Below are positions 1 through 5,197 of a stretch of DNA of 8,033 nt, piece by piece. Both the position numbers and the translations under genes were made by a program. The DNA is from Acidocella sp. (GTDB taxonomy: Bacteria > Pseudomonadota > Alphaproteobacteria > Acetobacterales > Acetobacteraceae), in contig JAQNCU010000120.1 in NCBI GenBank assembly GCA_029077775.1, positions 1 through 8,033 of the forward strand, in the 5' to 3' direction. Below the pieces are notes generated by a model. The model ran no database searches. It had not been told where the DNA came from and saw only the letters and a program-made list of their open reading frames with translations. Positions within the stretch are counted from its first letter, which is position 1. Every line of letters starts with the position of its first letter.

Positions 1-333
1 GGGACGATGGCCGGGCAGGTGATTATGCAAGGGTTTGTGGGGTTCAGGATCCCCGTGTGGTTGCGCCGCGCGGTGACGATGGTGCCCGCGTTTCTCGTGA
101 TAGGGCTGGGGGTGAATGCGACCTATGCGCTGGTGGTGAGCCAGGTGGTGCTGTCTTTTGCCCTGCCGATCCCGATGGTGGCGCTGGTGATGTTTACGCG
201 CAGGCGGGATTTGATGGGGGTTTTTGCCACCGGTCAGGCGATGGGGTGGACCGCGATGGCGGCGACCGGGGTGATATTGGCGCTGAATTTGGTGCTGGTG
301 TTGCAGATATGCGGGGTGCCGGGGCTGGGCTGA
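1..333 (+). CDS. mntH: NRAMP-family Mn2+/Fe2+ transporter MntH, C-terminal fragment
   Basis: Only the last 110 residues are in the window; the reading frame is open from base 1 (Gly-Thr-Met-Ala-Gly-Gln) and ends with TGA at 331-333. NRAMP proteins are inner-membrane proton-coupled importers of manganese and related divalent metals. The segment AGQVIMQGFVGF followed by a basic IPVWLRRAVTM stretch is typical of the region before the last helices of bacterial MntH. Next come hydrophobic segments containing SQVVLSFALPIP and, after a basic loop (FTRRRDLMG), a final helix ending in ALNLVLVLQ. The internal ATG at position 7 is not a start; it lies inside the conserved sequence. The gene is G+C-rich, unlike the far end of the window. 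It is probably unrelated in function to the polyene-type operon and marks the flanking chromosome. Family is well supported; metal specificity is assumed from the family. Confidence 0.88.
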   Translation, partial: GTMAGQVIMQGFVGFRIPVWLRRAVTMVPAFLVIGLGVNATYALVVSQVVLSFALPIPMVALVMFTRRRDLMGVFATGQAMGWTAMAATGVILALNLVLVLQICGVPGLG

Positions 334-720
334 TCAACCGGGCAGCGTGTACTGGAAGCGATAATCATGACGGCCAGGGGTGACGGTGATGGTCATTATG
401 CCCGTGAGCCCGGCGAGGGCGCCAGTGGCGGAATCCGGTATGACGACGACCGTTTGCGAGGGCGCACCCCTGTTCAACAGCCCATGATGCTGGAGGGTGA
501 ACGCCCCCTCACGGCCACCCAGGCTTGCTGTGACCCGCTCGATTGCGACATAGCCCGCAGAGCCTTCGACAGTGGCGCGATAAGCCAGCATCTGCCCGAC
601 GCTGCTTCCCCGAAGGCCGCCGTGAAATATTTTTGTGATCAGCATACTGCTGATGTCGCCGTCACCCTTGCTGATCAGCGTGAGGTTGACCTCGAAGGTG
701 CCGGACGTTTCATTCTCCAT
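334..720 (-). CDS. DUF3224 family protein
   Basis: A 128-residue protein without signal peptide. Features typical of DUF3224 proteins are seen in order: an N-terminal beta segment SGTFEVNLTL (residues 6-15), KIFHGGLRGSS (30-40), the strongly conserved GSAGYVAIERV (53-63), LGGREGAFTLQHHG (67-80), VVVIPDSATGALAGLTG (91-107) and a C-terminal DYRFQYTL. Family members are small beta-barrel proteins resembling the allene oxide cyclase fold; no enzymatic activity is established that I know of. The start ATG at 718-720 is preceded by a good Shine-Dalgarno (AGGGGGGA, 725-732). The same frame stays open upstream to about 1356, but that part has no family resemblance and lacks such a site. The stop codon abuts that of mntH in a convergent layout, and the gene diverges from the operon beginning at 869. 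Role unknown; family call is confident. Confidence 0.85.
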   Translation of the reverse strand: MENETSGTFEVNLTLISKGDGDISSMLITKIFHGGLRGSSVGQMLAYRATVEGSAGYVAIERVTASLGGREGAFTLQHHGLLNRGAPSQTVVVIPDSATGALAGLTGIMTITVTPGRHDYRFQYTLPG

Positions 721-724
721 GCGG

Positions 725-732
725 TCCCCCCT
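725..732 (-). promoter_or_regulatory. Ribosome binding site of the DUF3224 gene
   Basis: On the minus strand AGGGGGGA lies 4 bases (its AGGGGG core 6 bases) before the ATG at 718-720. It decides the start of the DUF3224 gene against the longer open frame that continues upstream. Confidence 0.6.
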
Positions 733-753
733 GCCCGGCCCGCCGAGCTTCCC

Positions 754-777
754 ATTTTGGCATGAGCCTGCCACAAT
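754..777. promoter_or_regulatory. Imperfect inverted repeat, candidate operator
   Basis: The half-sites are ATTTTGGCA (754-762) and TGCCACAAT (769-777), separated by TGAGCC. Eight of nine base pairs match (757/774 is the mismatch), and 764/767 also pair. It sits in the 148-base divergent region between the minus-strand DUF3224 gene and the plus-strand gene at 869. Length and symmetry fit a dimeric repressor or activator site; no T-run follows on either strand that would make it a convincing terminator. No regulator gene is present in the window to pair it with. Seen directly; the operator role is inference. Confidence 0.35.
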
Positions 778-813
778 TCCGCTTTTCATTAAAGCTAAGA
801 TTATGCGCTGTGC

Positions 814-843
814 TTGCAACCGTTTCAGGCTCTGCGCTATCGT
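814..843 (+). promoter_or_regulatory. Weak sigma70-like promoter candidate for the gene at 869
   Basis: TTGCAA (814-819) and TATCGT (838-843) are separated by 18 bases, each matching the -35 and -10 consensus in four of six positions. A transcript from here would begin near 850, just ahead of the GGGAG ribosome binding site at 856-860. This is the best-placed pair in the divergent region but the matches are ordinary, so chance is quite possible. Confidence 0.2.
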
Positions 844-855
844 TTGTTGTGGTTT

Positions 856-860
856 GGGAG
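856..860 (+). promoter_or_regulatory. Ribosome binding site of the small secreted protein
   Basis: GGGAG lies 8 bases upstream of the ATG at 869. This start gives a protein beginning directly with a clean signal peptide, which supports it over ATGs further upstream in the same frame. Confidence 0.55.
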
Positions 861-868
861 AATTGTCC

Positions 869-1150
869 ATGGAACGCCCTTTCAGGGTTATCGGCTTGGC
901 GGCGGTGTCTTTTATATGCCTGGATGGGGTGGCTTGGGCGCAAACCGCTAACAGGCCGGACCCGGGAGATGTTGCCCAGCAGTTCAAAAGCGGTGCGGGC
1001 CGGATTGGTAGCGGTGCTGAGCAATTAGGGGTGGGGATAAAACAGGGCGCCATTTTGACCTGGCAGGCGGTTGAGGATGGCGCGACGGCGGTGGCCGCGC
1101 GGTTTAAAAATGGTGACAAGGCTGGCCAGCCCGGACAGAGCAACCCATGA
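869..1150 (+). CDS. Small secreted protein with glycine-rich heptads, unknown function
   Basis: A 93-residue protein. Residues 1-24 form a Sec signal peptide (MERPF, hydrophobic core, then VAWA before Gln25), so the mature protein of about 69 residues should be periplasmic or outer-membrane associated. Residues 41-61 form three seven-residue units, SGAGRIG, SGAEQLG and VGIKQGA, with Gly at position 2 of each unit. They run into the helical-looking segment ILTWQAVEDGATAVAARF (62-79) and a polar tail. The pattern suggests an amphipathic or self-associating helix. No catalytic motif is seen and I do not recognise a named family. It lies 46 bases ahead of the acyl carrier protein gene on the same strand, so it may be the first gene of the operon, but it is not a standard member of aryl polyene clusters. 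Coding status is supported by the signal peptide and ribosome binding site. Confidence 0.72.
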   Translation: MERPFRVIGLAAVSFICLDGVAWAQTANRPDPGDVAQQFKSGAGRIGSGAEQLGVGIKQGAILTWQAVEDGATAVAARFKNGDKAGQPGQSNP

Positions 1151-1187
1151 GAATGGTGCCGTTCCGCCCTGTTTGTTGTTTTATATG

Positions 1188-1192
1188 AAGGA
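1188..1192 (+). promoter_or_regulatory. Ribosome binding site of the ACP gene
   Basis: AAGGA lies 4 bases ahead of the ATG at 1197. It excludes the in-frame ATG at 1185, which precedes it, and leaves only one base before the in-frame GTG at 1194, so the 1197 start is preferred. Confidence 0.5.
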
Positions 1193-1196
1193 CGTG

Positions 1197-1472
1197 ATGA
1201 TCGATAGCCAGACGCAGACCGAGTCCGAAGCCATTTTGGCGGTGTTGATCGTGCAGACGCTGAACCTTGATGTCCGACCCGGCGACATAGACCCGATGAT
1301 CCCGCTATACGGGGAGGGGCTGGGGCTGGATTCGATCGACATGTTGGAGGTGGCACTGGTTGTTAGCCAGCAATTTGGCGTGAAACTGCGGGCTGACGAC
1401 AAGAACAACCGCGCGATATTTAGTTCGCTGAGGAGTTTGAACGAACACATCCAGGCCCACCGAGGGCCTTGA
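1197..1472 (+). CDS. Acyl carrier protein of the aryl polyene type
   Basis: A 91-residue acyl carrier protein. The phosphopantetheine attachment site is Ser46 in GLGLDSIDMLE; the preceding IDPMIPLYGEGLGLDS and the following ALVVSQQFGVKLRADDKNNRAIFSSLRSL match the long-helix ACPs found in aryl polyene and related polyene clusters, where the phrase 'GVKL..DD..NR.IF.S...L' is characteristic. After modification by a phosphopantetheinyl transferase (none in the window) it would carry the starter and growing chain as thioesters in the cytoplasm. Aryl polyene clusters usually encode two ACPs side by side; here only this one is seen, and in sequence it resembles the second, the one directly before the COG4648 gene. 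Its TGA stop at 1470-1472 is followed at once by the ATG of the next gene, implying translational coupling. Confidence 0.92.
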   Translation: MIDSQTQTESEAILAVLIVQTLNLDVRPGDIDPMIPLYGEGLGLDSIDMLEVALVVSQQFGVKLRADDKNNRAIFSSLRSLNEHIQAHRGP

Positions 1473-2021
1473 ATGGGCATCGCTGCCGTATCGCGGAGGC
1501 AAATTCCGATTATCGCACTGGCCTGTATGCCGGTGATCTCCCACATCATCATCGTCGAGACCGGAGGCGTGCGGCTGCGGATAGCACCGCATGTTGCGCC
1601 ACTTTTCAGGCTCGGGTTTGTTACCGCCTCGGCCATGATGCATTGGATGATCTATAGCGCGTTATTTCTCAGCTTTGCACTGACATTACGGCCGGGGCGC
1701 GAGCCGATGATCTGCGCGATGGCGCGCCGGATGCAGGGGCCGCTTTCAGCTGAGGTTGCGACCTACACCAAGAAGGTTACGATTTTTTGGACAGGATTTT
1801 TTGCTGCACAGCTTGTAATCTCTGTCTTACTATTTTTTGCGGCGCCGCTCGTGGTGTGGTCTTTTTTTGTGAACATTCTCGATCTACCACTGGTGGCCCT
1901 GATGTTCGCGGGTGAGGATGCCGTGAGGTTGCGCTGCTTGCGAGACCCGCCCCGTCACTCAATATCAATGATTGTCAAACTCATCGGCGACATAAAGAAA
2001 ACCCCGGCTGCGCAGCCGTGA
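1473..2021 (+). CDS. COG4648-type inner-membrane protein of polyene clusters
   Basis: A 182-residue protein with hydrophobic segments around residues 12-28, 45-70 and 105-146. The segment LRPGREPMICAMARRMQGPLSAEVATYTKKVTIFWTGFFAAQ (roughly 72-113; key residues GREP, the Arg pair and YTKKVT) is what I recall as the hallmark of the COG4648 family, which sits between the ACP and the AMP ligase in aryl polyene clusters. The role is not known; its steady position suggests it anchors or assists the ACP and ligase at the membrane. The start ATG follows the ACP stop without a gap, and the end overlaps the ligase start. No clear Shine-Dalgarno is present, in keeping with translation coupled to the ACP gene. 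Family call rests on motif memory and gene order. Confidence 0.82.
   Translation: MGIAAVSRRQIPIIALACMPVISHIIIVETGGVRLRIAPHVAPLFRLGFVTASAMMHWMIYSALFLSFALTLRPGREPMICAMARRMQGPLSAEVATYTKKVTIFWTGFFAAQLVISVLLFFAAPLVVWSFFVNILDLPLVALMFAGEDAVRLRCLRDPPRHSISMIVKLIGDIKKTPAAQP
2005..2018. repeat. Perfect 14-base palindrome at the ligase start
   Basis: CGGCTGCGCAGCCG is its own reverse complement. In mRNA it could fold as a five-pair stem with a GCGC loop, ending at the first base of the GTG that overlaps the membrane-protein stop. It occupies the place where a ribosome binding site for the ligase would be expected, and none is visible. It may simply reflect Ala/Ala/Gln codons at the end of the upstream gene. 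Confidence 0.4.
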
Positions 2022-3376
2022 TGAGCGATGAGAAAAGTTACGCCATCACGCGGCACAAAAATGGCCATGATGTCGTTGCCTGGCGCGCGGGAACCGCCAT
2101 CACACGCGATGAATTTTTGGCTGATGTTGCGGCGTTGATATCGCGTTTGCCGGGTCATCGCCATGTGATCAATCTGTGTACAGACAGATACCGGTTTATG
2201 GTCAGCTTTGCTGCCTGCCTGTGCAGCCACCAGGTGAGCCTGTTGCCGTCATCGGATTCTCCGGCGACCTTGGCAGCTTTGGCGCGGGATTACCCTGATC
2301 TATATATCCTGACCGACACCCCGAATGCGCGCAGCACGATGGCCGGGGTGCGAACCCTGACCTATCCACCAAATTTACCGATAACTGAGAAGACCGGTTC
2401 AGTGCCGGAAATTCCGGGAAAACGGACCGCGATAATTTTGTTCACGTCAGGTTCGACCGGCCAACCCGTGCCTGTGCCAAAAACCTGGGGCGTGTTGGTG
2501 CGCAGCGCCCTTGCGGCGGGCAACCGAATTGGCGCAAGGCAGTTCTGCCCGGCTGTAATTATTGGCACCGTGTCACATCGGCATAGCTACGGACTCGAAT
2601 CAGTGATCCTATTGGGCTTGCAATGCGGGATGGGGGTGGAGGCGAAAACCCTGCTCTACCCCGCTGATATTCGAGCCGCCATAAACGCCGCCGGGACCTG
2701 CGTGCTTGTCACGACCCCGGTGCATTTGCGCGTGCTGGTTGAAGAACCCGAGGACATGCCGCCGGTGGCGCTTATTTTGTCGGCCACATCGCCGCTGACA
2801 ACAGAACTGGCGCGAGAGGCTGAACTATGTTTTTCAGCAACACTGCTCGAAATATATGGCTGTACCGAAGCCGGACAAGTGGCGACGAGGCAGACGACGG
2901 GTGCAAGTTCATGGCATTGCCTACAAGGCGTTTACCTCGACCAGCGAGACGGTGCGACCTGGGCGAGCGGCGAGGTCGTGCAAGGTGACGTGTTGCTGCA
3001 TGACGTGATTGAGATGACGAGTGCGACAACATTTCTGCTCGGCGGACGATCAGCGGATATGGTGGATGTGGCGGGCAAAAGGGTGTCACTCGCGCACCTT
3101 AATCATGTGTTGCTCAGCATACCCGGCGTAAGGGACGGCGTGTTTTTTATGCCTGCTGCCAAGGGAGGCCGCGTGGCGCGTCTTGCCGCCCTGGTTGTGG
3201 CACCCACTTTGCCGCCACATGAAATTTCATGCGCTATACGTGAGCGGATCGATGCTGCTTTTTTCCCCCGGCCCCTGGTCTTTCTTGATGCATTGCCGCG
3301 AAACGATATGGGGAAATTACCGGTTGAAACATTGATAAGGTTGATACACAGCACAGCCAGGGACGAATTGGCGTGA
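2021..3376 (+). CDS. AMP-dependent acyl ligase (starter activation, ANL superfamily)
   Basis: A 451-residue adenylate-forming enzyme. Motifs, counted from the ATG: ATP-binding loop LFTSGSTGQPVPVPKTW (140-156), ILSATSPLT (252-260), LEIYGCTEAGQ (276-286), GGRSADMVDVAGKRVSL (341-357) and the C-terminal ALPRNDMGKLPVETL, with the catalytic lysine near residue 432. All key elements of the fold are intact. The loop has VPVPKTW in place of the common PKGV form, which I associate with ligases of aryl polyene clusters. There the enzyme activates an aryl acid such as a 4-hydroxybenzoate- or cinnamate-type starter with ATP and loads it onto the ACP; the actual substrate here cannot be read from the sequence. 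ATG at 2021 overlaps the previous stop by one base; GTG at 2018 is the alternative and gives one extra residue. Shorter than typical acyl-CoA synthetases (over 500 residues), as usual for this subgroup. Confidence 0.9.
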   Translation: MSDEKSYAITRHKNGHDVVAWRAGTAITRDEFLADVAALISRLPGHRHVINLCTDRYRFMVSFAACLCSHQVSLLPSSDSPATLAALARDYPDLYILTDTPNARSTMAGVRTLTYPPNLPITEKTGSVPEIPGKRTAIILFTSGSTGQPVPVPKTWGVLVRSALAAGNRIGARQFCPAVIIGTVSHRHSYGLESVILLGLQCGMGVEAKTLLYPADIRAAINAAGTCVLVTTPVHLRVLVEEPEDMPPVALILSATSPLTTELAREAELCFSATLLEIYGCTEAGQVATRQTTGASSWHCLQGVYLDQRDGATWASGEVVQGDVLLHDVIEMTSATTFLLGGRSADMVDVAGKRVSLAHLNHVLLSIPGVRDGVFFMPAAKGGRVARLAALVVAPTLPPHEISCAIRERIDAAFFPRPLVFLDALPRNDMGKLPVETLIRLIHSTARDELA

Positions 3377-3684
3377 ATGAGTATGAAGCGGATATTAAGT
3401 TCGACGAAAACCACCCAACCGCAGCGGGCCATTTCCCCGGACGACCGATTATTCCCGGCGCCTTGTTGATTGATGCCATACTTCAACTAATCCCCGAAGG
3501 ACATGGTGATGGCGGCACCGTGATCCGCAGCGCGAAATTTTTCCGGCCCGTTACCCCGGGCCAGGAGGTTCGTGTGACATGGACTCCAGCCACAGATGAT
3601 GTGCTGATATTCAAGTGCTTTATAAAAAATGACATGATGCTGGTCGCAAATATCTGCGTGGAAAAGCCGAAAAGGGCGGTATGA
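3373..3684 (+). CDS. Hotdog-fold 3-hydroxyacyl-ACP dehydratase (FabA/FabZ-like)
   Basis: A 103-residue single-hotdog protein. NHPTAAGHFPGRPIIPGALLIDAILQ holds the catalytic His20 in HFPGRP and an acidic residue, Asp34, 14 positions later, where FabA has Asp and FabZ has Glu. RSAKFFRPVTPGQEV (about 53-67) is the usual 'KF..PV.PG' strand. The reaction expected is removal of water from 3-hydroxyacyl-ACP to give the trans-2-enoyl-ACP, the step that lays down each double bond of a polyene. At about 103 residues it is shorter than FabZ (about 150), as seen for the ligase-adjacent dehydratases of aryl polyene clusters. It starts with GTG, giving a four-base GTGA overlap with the ligase stop, and ends with an ATGA overlap into the acyltransferase, so it should be co-translated with both. 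Confidence 0.88.
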   Translation: MNEYEADIKFDENHPTAAGHFPGRPIIPGALLIDAILQLIPEGHGDGGTVIRSAKFFRPVTPGQEVRVTWTPATDDVLIFKCFIKNDMMLVANICVEKPKRAV

Positions 3685-4583
3685 CCATTAAAACACCCAC
3701 ACAGGAATGGATAACGCGGCGTGAGCGCGGGTCACTTAACCTTTTAACCCATAGTGTACAAATCGCCCTGTGGATGGGAAGGCCCGTATCACGAATTCTT
3801 TTATACCCGATATGCCTGTATTTTTTAATCTCATCGCCAGCGGCAACACGCAGTTCCTATCAATATTTGGCCCGCGTGCTCGGGCGGCCCCCTCGCGTCC
3901 GCGATGTGTTCAGACATTTTCTGACATTTGCATCCTGCGTTCTGGACCGTGTGTTCTTACTTAATGAACGATGTGACGAATACGATATTCATGTGCAAGG
4001 AGAGGACATCGTACGCGAAATTGCCGAAACTGGGGGCGGATGTATTTTGGTCGGCGCGCATTTCGGGAGCTTTGAAGTTACCCGCGCCATCGGTCGGCAA
4101 CAGCCGGATGTGCAGATAAGCCTTTTGATGTACGAGGAAAATGCAAAAAAAATTCGCGCCGCGCTCGCGGCTATCAACCCCCGTCTGGAAACCGAAGTCA
4201 TCGGCCTCGGACCTCTGGATTCCCTGATCACCGTGGCTGAGAGGCTGTTCGCGGGCCACTTTATCGGTGTACTGGCCGACCGGAGTGTCAACGGGAAAAA
4301 CCTTGCACAATACAACTTCCTTGGCAGTATGGCCGCATTTCCTACAGGACCTTTTAAGATCGCGATGTTGTTGCACGCACCAGTCGTACTGATGATCGGT
4401 GTGTACCGCGGCGGCCGACGCTATGATGTAATTTTTGAACGCATCGCAAAACCTGCACCGAGTGAACGCCACGATGGGGCGTTGTGGATGGACCGTACGA
4501 TGCGACAATATGTCGATCGGCTTGAACATTATTGTCGGGACGCACCCTTTAACTGGTTTAATTTTTTCAATTTTTGGGACTGA
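3681..4583 (+). CDS. LpxL/HtrB-like lysophospholipid acyltransferase family protein
   Basis: A 300-residue membrane-associated acyltransferase. A hydrophobic segment near residues 36-52 follows a basic N-terminus. The catalytic H-X4-E motif is in LVGAHFGSFEV (His127, Glu132), and a second family block lies in FIGVLADRS and FPTGPFKIAMLLHAPVVLM. The C-terminus FNWFNFFNFWD resembles the aromatic tail (NWFNFYDFW type) of acyltransferases of aryl polyene clusters. There it is thought to attach the polyene acyl chain, or a fatty acid, to the lipid-like anchor. In classic clusters this domain can be fused to, or sits next to, a family 2 glycosyltransferase; here no glycosyltransferase domain is present, and 300 residues are fully used by the acyltransferase. 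It starts in an ATGA overlap with the dehydratase stop and ends two bases before the LolA-like gene. Confidence 0.86.
   Translation: MTIKTPTQEWITRRERGSLNLLTHSVQIALWMGRPVSRILLYPICLYFLISSPAATRSSYQYLARVLGRPPRVRDVFRHFLTFASCVLDRVFLLNERCDEYDIHVQGEDIVREIAETGGGCILVGAHFGSFEVTRAIGRQQPDVQISLLMYEENAKKIRAALAAINPRLETEVIGLGPLDSLITVAERLFAGHFIGVLADRSVNGKNLAQYNFLGSMAAFPTGPFKIAMLLHAPVVLMIGVYRGGRRYDVIFERIAKPAPSERHDGALWMDRTMRQYVDRLEHYCRDAPFNWFNFFNFWD
4576..4579 (+). promoter_or_regulatory. Ribosome binding site of the LolA-like gene
   Basis: GGGA lies 6 bases before the ATG at 4586 and inside the acyltransferase gene. It supports that ATG over the in-frame TTG at 4574, which would begin at the binding site itself. 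Confidence 0.45.
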
Positions 4584-4585
4584 CC

Positions 4586-5197
4586 ATGCGTATAAAATGC
4601 GTGTCCGCCCTGTTGATCTTAGTTGTCTGTATTGTACCCAATGACTGGGCAAGGGCGCAAACGCCCGTCGATTCGAGCTGGGGACTTGGGGACCTGATGG
4701 GGACAATGTCGATGGTAAACTCCGCCTCCGCGACATTCACTGAGAACAAGACGATGGCGATTCTTGAAGAACCTTTGGTCGTGTCGGGGACGTTAGAATA
4801 TCATTCCCCTGACATCCTTGAGAAAACGGCGCTGACACCAATGTTTGAAAAAACAGTATTGAATGGGGATATGATCGCGATAACTCGCACCCCTGGCGGA
4901 CATGCTCAGGAATTTTCGACGGCAAGTATACCGCAAATAAAAGAACTGACTGAGGGTATTCTGGGGACGTTGTCCGGTGACCTGCCGTCAATACAGAAAA
5001 TTTATGATGTGCGATTCTCTGGCGGACGTGACGGATGGCAACTCGTTCTGGTACCCAAAGGCTCCGACGTTAGAAACTTGATCGCCTGGATGGCCATACG
5101 CGGACACCAAAATCACATCACAGATATAGATACAGAAAGCACCAACGGAGATCATTCCGAGATGACAGTTCAAGATACAACTGTCGATGAAAAGTAA
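4586..5197 (+). CDS. LolA-like periplasmic carrier protein
   Basis: A 203-residue exported protein. Residues 1-24 are a signal peptide (MRIK, hydrophobic core, then WARA before Gln25). The mature part begins with a segment typical of the LolA-like fold: LMGTMSMVNSASATFTENKTMAIL followed by LVVSGTLEYHSPDILEKT, which fits the 'F.E.K....L..P....G.L.Y..PD.L...T' pattern of outer-membrane lipoprotein carrier relatives in polyene clusters. A second LolA-like block is DVRFSGGRDGWQLVLVPK. LolA proteins are half-barrels that shield acyl groups during periplasmic transit; here the cargo would be the polyene lipid made by the operon rather than general lipoproteins. The C-terminal 25 residues are rich in Asp, Glu, Ser and Thr and look disordered. 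ATG at 4586 is chosen for its GGGA site and compact signal peptide. The gene overlaps the exporter by 11 bases. Confidence 0.85.
   Translation: MRIKCVSALLILVVCIVPNDWARAQTPVDSSWGLGDLMGTMSMVNSASATFTENKTMAILEEPLVVSGTLEYHSPDILEKTALTPMFEKTVLNGDMIAITRTPGGHAQEFSTASIPQIKELTEGILGTLSGDLPSIQKIYDVRFSGGRDGWQLVLVPKGSDVRNLIAWMAIRGHQNHITDIDTESTNGDHSEMTVQDTTVDEK

Noticed and set aside
757..773. Possible sigma54 promoter (TGGCA ... TGCC)
   Set aside because: The spacing puts CC, not GC, at the -12 element. The similarity comes from the inverted repeat itself.
1151..1196. Possible terminator between the secreted protein and the ACP
   Set aside because: GAATGG and CCGTTC can pair, but only with a two-base loop and a wobble, and the following T-rich stretch is interrupted by G; not a credible hairpin terminator.
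721..1356. Long minus-strand open frame continuing upstream of the DUF3224 ATG
   Set aside because: It lies opposite the signal-peptide protein and the ACP, its translation is low-complexity Pro/Ser/Arg-rich without family features, and the strong ribosome binding site marks 720 as the start.
4574..4585. TTG start for the LolA-like gene at 4574
   Set aside because: It would begin within the probable ribosome binding site and overlap the acyltransferase, while the ATG at 4586 gives a normal signal peptide and spacing.
3957..4736. 259-codon minus-strand open frame opposite the acyltransferase
   Set aside because: It runs antisense across the intact acyltransferase, which has a clear catalytic motif, and into the LolA-like gene; the translation shows no recognisable domain.
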